Source: Antedon mediterranea
Lineage: Eukaryota > Echinodermata > Crinoidea > Comatulida > Antedonidae
Reading direction: 5' to 3'
Length of the DNA stretch: 64,000 nt
NCBI RefSeq assembly: GCF_964355755.1
Contig: NC_092672.1
Span: forward strand, 34,282,501 to 34,346,500
Made by a program: the position numbers and the translations under genes. This document shows, piece after piece, positions 1 through 12,300 of the stretch (position 1 is the stretch's first letter; each line of letters begins with the position of its first letter). Under the pieces are notes generated by a model. The model worked only from the letters and a program-made list of their open reading frames with translations, was not told the DNA's origin and searched no databases.

Positions 1-1383
1 TTAAACATAAATTATGTACAAAGTTCAATCAGTTTGCATAGACATCATAGACCACTGAATAGCATGTTTATAGTAATATAGATAAAAGATGATTAATATT
101 CTAATGGAATTAATTATTATGCAAAATTGTCAAATAATTAAGTCCATTGTTTCAGGTTCCTTTATAGGGTACGTTCTCCTATGAGATTGGCCATAGTTTT
201 AAAAGATACAAAGATACTGTATACAGTATTCATCTCCCCCCCCCCCCCCTAAAATGTTACTGTTCATTGACATGTATCCCTCTATGGGGGTGTTGCCTGA
301 ATAGAGATATCCCCAAGGAGGAAGTGTACTACTGTTTACTTGCAGTTCAATTCTACTATGCAGCAGTGTACAATAAACAAGATCATTACGACCATTTGGC
401 CTTAATTGTAGTTATCTGTGGGTTATTATATCACATCAACTCCTTGAGGATCCCTCCCATAATTTTCAAAAAATCTCACTCATATACAGAGAGTGAGACA
501 GTCTTGATAGAAGGAAGGTTGATGTCAGACGACATAGTCTAAAAAAACTTTTTATGGTGGCACAGAGCTACATTATGAAAAAATGTTAAATGGTATAAAT
601 CCACTGTTGACACTGGTATTTTGAAAGTGTTTTATGTGAAATCAACATTTTGAGAATTCCATCATGTACTAATAAATGCCTGTCTCTAAAATTAAACGTC
701 TAAAATTAGTACAGTACAGTCAGCTCTCTCAAAACACACAGAAAAATAAGTAAAAGGAAAAGAAATACAAACAATACTATTATCGGGTTTTATTGACGAT
801 CATTTTGGAAATTAGTTTAGGTACCGTGTGCGAAAAAACCCCAAAATAACACCTTGTAGATTAACCTTTAAAAACAATTTTTGTTGGAAATATTATTATT
901 AGCAAAAAATTAATATTCTGACAACACAAACTAATTAAATAAAAAGTGTTTATTTTAAAACCAGGAACAAGTGTTAAAAACCTTGAATTATCAATCATTC
1001 TACATTAATAAGTCATGAAAAATGTTATGTTTAGCTGTTTATTAGAATAAGTTTAATTTTCATGTTTTTTCAGCTGGTGCAAATGAATTATTCAACTGAA
1101 AAGGTCATACGTTGCAGTAACAGATAAAAACATAGACAAAAATTACTTAGCGCAATATCAAGGACAAATTGTAAATTATTACTGTTGTTGTTTAAAATGT
1201 AATTTAAACTGCTTGGAGAATCGACAAATTGTAAGAAATTCATGATTTGCCATACTGTATCTCAACCCAATTATTGTAACTGTACATTAACATAGGTTTT
1301 AAAACATTCTGCCAGTGAATCTTTCATTAAAAATTATATTTTCCCCCCATAAATATAAAAAGGATATTTATTTGTTAAGCATT

Positions 1384-1567
1384 TTTGTCCATAATCAGAA
1401 CATCATAATCAGAGATAATCATCATTATCTTAATCATCATCATCATAATCATCATCTTAATCAATCATTATCATAATCATCTTCATCACCAACATCATCA
1501 TCATAATCATCTTTATCATTATCATAAGCATCATTATCATCATCAGAACATCATTAAATCAGACATT

Positions 1568-1629
<62 letters not shown>
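1384..1629. repeat. CAT/ATC trinucleotide microsatellite
   Basis: An imperfect (ATC)n tract with interruptions such as 'cttaatca' becomes a pure (CAT)n run over about 1567-1629. It has no coding context. Confidence 0.9.
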
Positions 1630-2096
1630 ATAAAGCTTGACAAATTAATATCTATTCTCTTTATTGCTGCCTGCAAAAGGTTGACGTTCCTTTTCTAATC
1701 ACAGGTTATGATGACTAAGGTGTTTTTTTTGCTAATCAACATATTAAGAAAGTCTGTTTAGATTATATCTTACTAGAAACAATAACACTATCATATTTGC
1801 TAACACATTTGTCTTGTTCATTAACATGTTTACCATCTTCGTTCCCTCCGGCGCCATTTTCAGATTTATAAAATAATGAGAATTTTTAAAGTATAGTAAT
1901 TCCAAAATGTTGTTAATACTGCGTCTTTAGGGAAAATCCTTGGGAGAGACTTGAAGTCTTTTCCTTTAATTTATTCTCAGAAATTATTCTTTATATTGAT
2001 TTGGTGTAATACCTTACTGATTAAAATACGAGACAATATTCATACAATAGAATTTGTTCAGATGAATCAGGTTCAACTTTGCCAAAACAAATTTGC

Positions 2097-2739
2097 TTAA
2101 AGACCCCTTCCCTGCAATTTTGGACGTTTTTTGGAAAATAATACCTATATATCACTTTAAAAACATTAAACCATGTCATTTCTTGTCTTAAATGTACGTT
2201 TTGTCGTAAATTATGATAAAAAGTGAGAAACAGTTATGCACTACCTAAGTAGCTCGCGGCGATCGACCTCTCGTGGACGGTCTTAGGCATAGCCTAGCTA
2301 GGCTTAGTTTTGTAGGCCTAGCCGGTAAACATCGGTAACGTACGAACATCATACGCTAGCTATATACCTAGCCTGATGTTGTATAGTTGCTGCATTAATT
2401 GTCTTTCTATTTTTGCCAGACTCCGTTGATACAAATTGGGGAAAACCCGGTATTTTCGCTGAAAAGTTAAGAGTCTTCCATTTGTTTTGGCCTCACGATC
2501 GATCGAAAAGTGGGCGAATTACAGGTGAAAAACAAAAAATATCAATCCGCGCGCAATGCATTTTGGGATTTATAGCGGGCCGCTATAATTATTAGAATCA
2601 ACTTATTTTTTACATTTTTAACCGTTTAAAGACGAAAAAAGTTATCGCAATAGGACCATGTAGTATTACTGTATTTTTACATTAAATATAGTTTGTGATC
2701 TTAAATTAGATGTAAAAAACGTAGGGAAGGGGGCTTTAA
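2097..2739 (+). mobile_element. TTAA-ended MITE, family A copy 1
   Basis: This is one of four copies (others 6365-6982, 52048-52681, 58862-59484). It begins TTAA-AGACCCCTTCCCT and ends AGGGAAGGGGGCT-TTAA, so the ends are inverted repeats bounded by TTAA. The interior holds 'cgatcgatcgaaaagtggg' and a 'gcctagctaggc' palindrome. It encodes no protein. TTAA target duplications are characteristic of piggyBac and Kolobok transposons, so it is probably a non-autonomous derivative of one of these; the superfamily is inference. Confidence 0.85.
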
Positions 2740-4164
2740 GGAGAGAAAATCTGCCTGGAAAGCGATCATCTTTTTTTAAAGAAAAAATCTGTACATACAA
2801 TAGAACACATTTTTACTTAAGAGCAGTGGTGGCGGATCCAGGATTTTGAAATGGTTGGGTGGGGGTCCCAGGGCCTAAAAGTAGTGAAAAGAAGTGCTGA
2901 ACTTAATTTGATGTCCTATCTTTTGCATTACAATTACCCTGAAGCGAAAGTCTTGTTTTAAAGAAATTATTTTTTGAGGTACTGTCAAATCTGAGGATCA
3001 TTATAGTGATGTGATTTCTTAGTTCCATTTTGTGATATTTTCTCCTGGCTTGTCTGTTAAGTTCTAGTCAACAGCCATATGTTTTTCTACAAATGAAAAG
3101 TATTCTTTGTCACACTCCAGCGATTAACTTGCTCCGACTTAGACTATATCATTATTAGGACAAAGTTCATTTTATTGGTGCTCGACTGTAGATATTTATT
3201 TTAAGACGCGAGAACAAATCTTGATGCAGTTTACCATAAGAAAAAAAAATAGTTCCAATTACAGAGGTTAGTCAGTATGTTGTATGTTAAATGTACGTGT
3301 TTATATTTTGCACGCATGACTAGACAAGTTCAATACGAATAAAATCTATGTGATCTTGTAATCTGTCAGAGTGAGAATTTATGAAAATGTTCTTTTTGTG
3401 ACTATATTATTGTTACTAATCCTTTATATTATATATTTCTTCTTCTTAAACGCTGGTGTTTGTATAATTCTACATTAGGATAATTTTATTGAATTTGGAA
3501 TTAGTGATAAACAAAAATCCTGGTACCAGGATTTGAATAAAGGACACTGAGATTGTAATATTTTAATTGATTTTGGAGTTTTTCATACATGGGACAATCT
3601 ACAGTACTGTAAGATGTACTGACAATCCTCATCATAATACTACTTGATCGTAATTACCCATAATTCAGTATTAATCGTAATGCAATGCGACCTTGAAAAA
3701 CTCATATCTGTCTGCCGGTGACCAAGTGAGATTATCGTAAATAACCGATGCAATCGTAAACTGATGGGTTTACAAATCGTTATCGTGCACGACTTCTGAA
3801 AACTCCTAGACTGTTGAAATATATACGGTAGGCAATCCAACATAGAAGATAATGTGTGTTCTGTTTGTATTGAAAATTGTGAAGTTTATCTTGCACTCCA
3901 CAGAAATTTAATCAACTCAAAATGTTTGTTCCTGGACAAATAAATATTTCTTAGTCACAATTGTAATACATTTATATAATCTTGAATAATTACAAAACTA
4001 TATTGTAATACTGTATTGAATTCAATCTTAGAATTAACTTTGAATATGTATCAAATTAGGTAATTATAACACTATATTCTAATTTAGGATTTGAGATGAA
4101 TAATAATATTTGAAATATAAATAATTATAATTCTATATATTCTGATATATTAAATTAAATCTCA

Positions 4165-5490
4165 GGGCTCGAAATTTACTTTTTTTTCGACTAGCAAACT
4201 TTGCTAGTTGTAAAAAAATTAACTAGCAAAATCAGCAGCATAACTAGCAATCACAATTTTTTTTTCGGTAAAATAGTTAAATTCTACACAAATCTGAATT
4301 TATTTAGGTGTAGACCTATAGGCCTAGCTTTTAGGTGTAGGCCTAGCTAGCTAAGCAAAGCTGTAGTAGTAGTACCCTTTTTAGCCAAATTAAAAAAAAT
4401 CAAGACATGTTTTCACGCTTGCCAAATCAAGGGCGTTTCGGCCGATGGACGATTCGTCCCGAGACGTTTCGGCCCACTTTTTTTTAGGTCGAAACATCAA
4501 ACTTTTAAAATTTGAAGCGGAACAAAATTGACTAGGCCTATGTATAAAATATTATTGCCGATGACAAAACTGAGTTTTATATTGATTATATCCAGACGTA
4601 ATTAAAACATTAAATTTAATTGCCACCGAGCGAAATTGGTAGGCCCTAACTAATCCGTCCAAGCTACGCCCGCCTCACTCCGCCGTCTCTCGCGCTCCAC
4701 TCGTCTCTCTATCCAGGAAATTCCCTATCGCACGAGAGGCATGATGTTGGAATAATAGTGGGCTGATCAATAGTTTGAAAACAGCTTACGGCATTTCTTA
4801 AGTGAATTTTTATTCAACGTATTCTTCTTTGATGAATCCTTTGCCCATTGCTGTGTAAATCAGTAATTAAAGTTGTGATGCGAAAGTGTGTGTAATTTAA
4901 TTCCACAGGTAAACAATAGGCATAAGAAAATCCATCGCACAAACAACAGGACCTCGTGGTGTGCCGAGGAGACGTTCTTCTCGAGCGCGAGATCATAAAC
5001 AAAATTGGAAAAGTCCATTAAGTGGGGGGTGTTTACTATTTACGAATCTATTAAATACGCGCTTCGACCACTGTGTAGGCAAAATATTTATTTCGTTAAA
5101 TCCCTAAATTGATAATCGCGTATTCTGTAATCACGTGACTGATGATGTAATCCTTAGCGACGTACTAAATGCACATGCTTTTGTGTTGGGGGAATAGCTT
5201 GCTGTTTATAATGCACATCGTTAACAACTATGCTACCACATGATTCACGGTGCTATTCGCGTTTCCTTGACGTAAATTGGCGGCGTGTAAATGAAACAAT
5301 TGTTTTCACCAAATTGGTTCCTATTAGCCGTTGTCGACATTCGATTGGCGGCTAGCCGTGGCTAAGCTAAAAAGTACGTATTTTTTCAAAAATTACACTA
5401 GCAAACATTTGCTAGTTTTGAAATTTTCAACTAGCAATTAACAAGAATCTACTAGCAAAATGCTAGTTTGCTAGCGTGAATTTCGAGTCC
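4165..5490 (+). mobile_element. Large 'CTAGCAAA' inverted-repeat element, copy 1
   Basis: The ends are inverted repeats: GGGCTCGAAATTTAC on the left and GTGAATTTCGAGTCC on the right, each followed inward by clusters of 'actagcaaa'. Most of it (from about 4450 rightward) reappears in inverse orientation at about 43727-44935 inside a TRMT2A intron. I see no intact transposase frame. This is probably a non-autonomous DNA transposon of about 1.3 kb; I could not assign the superfamily. Confidence 0.75.
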
Positions 5491-5885
5491 TGAATCTTAG
5501 ACTTAACTTTGAATATATTAAATTAAGATTTGAGATGAATATTAATATTTGATATTTGAATATTGATTTTAAATTAATCCTAAAGTACATTGGCTTGAGG
5601 TTGTAATTACCAGTGCTATTCATTTACTCTTTGTTTATGAATATTAAATGATAGCCTATCATCACATCAGCCCTCATAATGATATAGCCTTTAGGAGAAG
5701 GATACAATTAAACTTTATCTAAATATGGAAGTGATTTTAATATTGCTTTGCATACAATGGTGTACAACAATAAGACGAGTTACATAAAGTATAAAGTGCT
5801 AGAACTATGAGTAAGTAGCTGATTTAACTACTTATCCTTCCCGCTTTTCTTTATCCATGTCAATCTTGTTGTCATTCTTGCTTTC

Positions 5886-6052
5886 GAGTGAGTGGCCGAG
5901 CGAATAAGACAGTGGATCCTTACTTTTACGTAAGCTCCATTATTGTCGGTAAGGGTTTGAGGCTCACCCGCTCCATGGTTCTGGTGGTAGAATGAGTCTT
6001 CTCGGATAAGGACTATAAACCATATGTGCACTTTAAAGAACCTAGTACTGCA
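5886..6052 (+). mobile_element. tRNA-derived SINE, family 3 copy A
   Basis: A tRNA-like head ('gtggccgagcgaataagac') and a B-box-like segment near 5950-5965 are followed by the shared body 'gagtcttctcggataaggac' and 'actataaacca'. The body recurs at about 45919-46170 and 57370-57605. The copy is truncated in its 3' part. It is followed by a pyrimidine-rich tract (about 6065-6190). Confidence 0.65.
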
Positions 6053-6364
6053 CATCTATCGAGGCAATTTCTTGCTTTTGTACTTGCTGTATCCTTTTCT
6101 TCTTGCCTTCCTCTTTAGTTTTTGCTTTCTTTTTTCAGTATTCCCCTTTTATTTTTCCTTTCCCCTGTCATTCTTTCTTTTCCTTTCATTCTTGCTTTAC
6201 TGTACCCCATTATGTTATAAACCATATCATTTTTGGTCGGAGATGTTTCAAGGACTTTAATCCATTCTGCTCTGAAAAGCTCTTATAAAAATGATGATAT
6301 ATTTTAGTCCACATACTTTTTAAACATAATGTAGCATCTAGTTAACATTGCGGTGAAATCGTAT

Positions 6365-6982
6365 TTAAAGACCCCTTCCCTGCAATTTTGGACGTTTTTT
6401 GAAAAATAATACATATATATCACTTTAAAAACATTAAACCATGTCATTCCTTGTCTTAAATGTACGTTTTATGGTAAATTATGATAAAAAGTGAGAAACA
6501 ATGCACTACCTAAGTACTGTAGCTCGCGGCGATCGACCTCTCATGGACGGTCTTAGGCCTAGCCTAGCTAGGCTTAGTTTTGTAGGTCTAGCTGGTAAAC
6601 ATCGATAACGTACGAACATCGTACGCTAGCTATATACCTAGCCTGACGTTGTATAGTTGCTGGAATAATTGTCTTTCTATTTTTGCCAGACTCCGTTGAT
6701 ACAAATTGGGGAAAACCCGGTATTTTCGCTGAAAAGTTAGGAGTCTTCCATTTGTTTTGGCTTCACGATCGATCGAAAAGTGGGCGAATTACAGGTGAAA
6801 AACAAAAATATCAATCCGCGCGCAATGCATTTTGGGATTTATAGCGGGCCGCTATAATTATTAGAATCGATTTATAGTTAGTTAAATAGTTACCGCAATA
6901 GGACCATATAGTATTATTTTTACATTAAATATAGTTTGTGATCTTAAATTAGATCTAAAAAACGTAGGGAATGGGGCTTTAA
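6365..6982 (+). mobile_element. TTAA-ended MITE, family A copy 2
   Basis: A near-full-length copy of the 2097-2739 element in the same orientation. It is bounded by TTAA and has the same AGACCCCTTCCCT / AGGGAATGGGGCT ends. Small internal indels account for the length difference. Confidence 0.85.
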
Positions 6983-8123
6983 CTAACAATGACAAATTTA
7001 CATTTTCAATCTTTCAATAGATAAAGCTCTAATAGAATTAGACACCATGTTCACTCTTTTCTCTGCAGTTAACAACACTCTAGTTTATTTGACATCAATA
7101 TTATTAATGAATTCAATTTACCACGGACACCCAAGGTGACACGGCCTACAGAGAGTACAGAGATTCTTCTTTGATGCGTGTTACATAACAGTTTAATTGT
7201 TATCCATAGATCACATACACTAGTGTTATGTAATGTTTTTGAGTGAATGCATTTGATTTGAATGAGGCAGAGTGGATGAATATGTAATTGGACATTATCC
7301 CTTCTAAATATGGTTTAATATTTTACATCTGTTGATTAGATTTGTAATTATTAAAACAGAGATTTTAAAAGATAATTAATAATGTCTGTCTCGTATAGAA
7401 TCATGTCGCCTCATACAGTGAGCTTAAATACAAAGAGGCAGAGTTATTATTAATGTTGTACTATATTATTTCTAACTGGCAATATCTAATGGGTTGGCTT
7501 TTTTTATTCCATAGTTGTAATGAGATTCTGGTATAAGCCCACCTCCTCTTTAGGGCTTACTATGAGCCAAGGTCGGCCGGCTATGGCTCACTTTTCAGAT
7601 GATTAGTGTGAGGTTGTTCCAAGTCCAGTTTTTTAAGCAGAGTTAGGACTCCATCTGTCAAAACTTATGTTTATCTCAACAAAACCAAAAGCAAAAACTG
7701 TATTATTATTATTATTTCAAGGCTATTGTGAACTATATTACGGTAATATTTAATAAATTACCTTTTTAATTGAGATACCTTTAATAATTTTTCTTCCTTG
7801 TTTCAATATTAATGATTTTTGTCTGTTTTTATGACATTAAACCTGTAATAAATGGCTACAAACAATATCATGTTGCAGGAATATCTGTGTTTTTTCACCA
7901 CTTGTTTTAATCACTTGCGTCTTCCTTTTACAAATGATATGTTTTGATTAGTATTATAATTTTTTGAACTTAATGTAGGTGTACTTGGAAATCAAAGAGA
8001 AACTAAACTAAAACAAGTTTAAACTAATTTCCAGTTTGATAACAAACCTTTTACATCATTCCAATAAGGTTTTATGAATTGGGGTTTTTTTTTGTGTGTA
8101 TATTGTACAAATTGTAAAAGACC

Positions 8124-8295
8124 AGTGGCTGTATTCACCAATTACAGTAAGTGAGATATTTTCCTGGTATTTCACTTAACTCAATAAATATTTAAGTATT
8201 TCCCTTAAATTGTATTCATTTAGATAGGAGATTTGTTTTATTTTAAGGGTACAGTGTTTCCCTTAGCCAAAGTGTGAATGGTGAATACGGCCACT
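8124..8295. mobile_element. Short inverted-repeat element (AGTGGCYGTATTCACCA ends)
   Basis: The left end AGTGGCTGTATTCACCA and the right end TGGTGAATACGGCCACT are inverted repeats of 17 bp with one mismatch. They enclose about 140 bp of AT-rich sequence with no coding potential. It looks like a MITE; I saw no second copy in the window. Confidence 0.6.
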
Positions 8296-9362
8296 TGATT
8301 TTTCATTTACAATCTTTTCTTTAAAATAAAATATAAGGATGAAAAAGATCCACGATGGTTCCGAAATGTCAATATTTGTTGTCATTAAATTTAAGTTATA
8401 TAGGATAGTAAACATCTCTTAATAATAATATAATATATATATATTTTAAAAGTTTTTTTATTTTGTTTATTTTGTGTATACAATATTAATACTGGTACTG
8501 CATTCATTTTTAGTTTTCTATATTATTTCTATGATAAAAAATAACGTGAAGTGTCCAGAATTGTACCCTGTCCTTCATTAATTGTATGTTAATTATTAAC
8601 CTAGCTATCAACGTTGCTAGCCATCTCCTTTCCACTGGGATCAATTAGTATCACTGAGATAGAAATTGTCAGGGAATTTAGAGATCAGACGAATTCATAC
8701 ACACAATTAAAGCGATGTTATTAACACCAATTCCACCTTGGATTCTGGAAAATTGTTCATAAATGCAAAACACAGTGAGATGAGCAGGGCACCAATTGGA
8801 TTGTTAATGTTATGGAGTGGGTGGGTCGGGGCAGGAGGGGTCTGGGGATTTAATATTATATGTTGAGGCTAAGTTACTGTAGTAAAATAGTGTGAACCAC
8901 CTGCCATTAAATTAATTTTAATACCATATTTGACAATACAAATTTGTTTAGACAGTTCTAATGTTGTTTTGTTTATTTATTTTATTTTAAATAATATAAA
9001 AGGGCAGAAATATTCTATATAAAATTACTTTTGAATAAATTGGTCATTCATAAGTAACTAATGAATAAATGAATAATACATTCAATATGTTTTTTATTGG
9101 TATTTGACAACATAAAACTTGTCTTTATTAATATTTCATCAAATTTAAAGCTCATAATTTACATTTTATTACTTGCAATTAAACTTTATAGAGGCATTGT
9201 TTTGATAATTATTACTTTTTTTTGTAGCAATTATTTATCTTGTCATGTGCCTCTCATTTGTGTTTAATGTCAGATTGTATTCCTTCTAATTTGTGTCTAA
9301 TGTCAGAGGTATTACTATTTTGATGATATCATTTATTTATTTCTTTCTTAATTATTCTTCAG

Positions 9363-12300
9363 ATTTTCTATGTAATTGGTGCAATCGAACCTCTACGCAA
9401 ACTAGCGGCATCGAACACCGAGATAGCCTCGTCATTTGCTCAGCAAGCGTTGACTGTCATCGGAGAAGATATCCCAGATAAGCTAAGCTACAATATCTCA
9501 AGTTGGTCTCTAGATGAAGTTGGACTTTGGGTTGATAGGAACGGTTTTGAAGATTATTCGGAGAATTTCAAGAAAAATAAGGTTTGATTTAGTATACAGT
9601 ATAGTGGAGCTGTAGCTTAGTGGTTGCCTTACAATCCAAAGGTTCAGAGTTCAATCCTGTCCTAGTGCCAGGATTGTTACTTACGATTCTTTCAACTCCA
9701 CTCCCTAAGACTAAGTAAAAGCACGATAAATTATAGTTAGCCATCCTGTAATTGGCAAGTTACTCGCTGTTGAATGCGTATGAAATTTAAGAAAAAAACA
9801 TACAAGCAGACTCTAGCTCTCTGATATGCCATGTCTTCCAAAATGCTTTTTAACGAATATTAAGCCAAATGAATGTTGAGAAACTATACTAAGTATATGC
9901 CTGTGTGTTTTATTTTTAATTTTATCATGATGATGTAAAAGTGTACAATGCTAATTAGCTTTGTCTTTGCTAATCAAACTAGTTTGACAACAAAAATGTG
10001 ATGTGCCCATATATGGGCATGATGATGTCATATCACTACTATATTTGGGCTTATAACTATCATATTTGGGCACATCATACTTTTTTTGTCAAACTAGTTT
10101 GATAGTGTAGACAGAAGGCTAATGTGTGTTAATTTTATCAACATGATGATGTAAGAATGCTAGCACACATATTTTTCTTGGATTTGTTTGAAATTTTCTT
10201 TTGCCAACATATTATTTTACATAGTGAGCATATTTGAATGTCCAACTTGGTAATAAACACAGCTACAGTAGAACATGATTTTCGTGTTGTTCTAGTAAAG
10301 GTCACGACCTGTAAGCTCCGGTATGGATTTCTATGTATTGACTGAATACCTTAAAGGTGTCAACTTTTTACCTTCAATGTTCAATATTCATAAACTCTGA
10401 AATGCCATCTTCCTATCCTATTACATCATATTGATTATACATGCATATCGTAGATACTCTAAAGTCCTTTTGATATTCATGATTTAATTTGAAAATCATA
10501 GGAAAATAAAGTACAGACATATATAATTAGTTTACTACCTGATATATTACGACAACATATTTGAGAAATGTCCTTTGTGGCCCCATACCAACATTTCAAA
10601 CTTTCTATTGTAAAATCATATTTTGCAAAAATTGGTGGTCTGGAGGAAGTTCTTTGTGTACTGAACTGTTCAAAAAGATTTTGTAAAATCAATATTGAAC
10701 ATTATTTTGTTCTTTTAAATTCTGAATATTCCTTAAATTTACTGTTAAAATGATGAAACAATGTCAAATAAAATCAGTCTATTTGGCTAGCCATGTTAAG
10801 CATAGCCTAATTATCTTTCTATATTCATATAAACATGAACATTCATTGATTATAATTCATTCTTTCACCATAGAATATTAATTCCAGTGGAATCGTATAG
10901 CTCTGTCTACACTATCAAACTTTATGTGAAAAATAAATCTTATGTGCCCATACAGTATATGGACATGGTGATGTCATATCACTACCATATTTGAACATAT
11001 CACTGCGATATTATCTGGGCACATCACACTTTTTTTTATTTAAACCCTTATACCATGATTATACATTTTGAAATCCACAATATTTATTGATCAAAAACAT
11101 GCATCACAAAGTATAAAGCAGAATTACAAAGTATATATAATGTCTTAAAATGCTAAAATTACTGATTACTGAATGCAATGGATAAATATACAATATTTAG
11201 TACTGTAGTTTTGAGCGAATCTTACTATAGTAGATTAATATAGCTTAGAATATTTTTGGGATATTTACATTTGAATATTTACAATTGATAATATGTTATT
11301 TGTGTGTTATAAAACAAACCCAATATTGATACTACACAGAATAAGTACCTTATTTCAATAATTTATTTCTTAATGTTTACATTTTAAAGTACACAAATGG
11401 ATGAATCCTGAAGTGACCACTTTAAGTTCGTAATATAAAATTAATCCTGATAAATGCGATTTAGAGTATGTATATATGTCAACACTTGAATATCAATTGT
11501 CATAATTTATACCGCTATAATTAGATGATTTCCAGTGATTTATTTTATTAAAATTCTTCGTTATTAGGTAAAGGTAATTGAATAATTAAGTGTTAATTTA
11601 TTTTGGTCATGTTTTGTGATTTAAATCAATCAATTCCAATTACTACTTTTAGATGTCGATTTGGCTATAATATTGTAAAATAAGACATTTTTGGCGAAAT
11701 CATACTCTATGTAATTAAACAGACAGACTAAAAACTTTTGACTGTATAAAAATAAGTTGATTGAGTTTATAAATGATACATTTGTTCAATAGGTGTTGAA
11801 ACAACAGCTAGACATTTTTACTATACATTATAGAATAACTTAACCCAAACATTTTTTCTTGTATTTATTATTGAACTTTTTCTGATTAATAGGTTGATGG
11901 AAATCTATTAATGACAATCTCTACAGATGAACTAAAACAAGACATTGGTATATCAAGTACAATCTTGTGTCGAAAGTGAGTACAGTAGGATTTGAACTCA
12001 GGTAGGGTTGTTCTGGTCCAACAAGTGCTGTAAAGAAAGCATTTGAGAGATTTAAATGGTATAGTTAAAATCTATCATAAGGCTCTTTCTACACTAACAA
12101 ACTTCATGTGACCAAAAATGTGTCCATATATGGACATGATGATGTCATATCACTACCATATGGGGGACATACTGTATCACTAACATATTTGGCCACATCA
12201 CATTTTTTTTGGAATAATTTCATTTGGATCCAAATGCATTTTACATTATAACACGTACAATTAACAGACGACATTATTAATACAGTATGTAGATCAACAG

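Larger units (their letters stand above)
1..9362. other. Upstream or intronic region of SARM1, no exon recognised
   Basis: I see no convincing coding exon here. The stretch is AT-rich and holds a CAT-type microsatellite (about 1384-1629), two copies of the ~620-bp TTAA-ended element (2097-2739 and 6365-6982), a large inverted-repeat element (4165-5490), a SINE (about 5886-6052) with a pyrimidine-rich tract behind it, and a small inverted-repeat element (8124-8295). The first coding exon of the SARM1 chain begins at 9363 in the middle of the ARM region, so the earlier ARM exons must lie upstream of the window or be hidden here. The reading frames of 60-90 codons in this region have no family resemblance and overlap repeats. 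Confidence 0.6.

Noticed and set aside
2413-2595. 60-codon frame
   Set aside because: It lies within family A MITE copy 1 and is not conserved as a frame in the other copies.
2826-2880. 'gtggcggatccaggatttt' segment resembling a known transposon end
   Set aside because: I saw no partner inverted end or second copy in the window, so I do not call an element.
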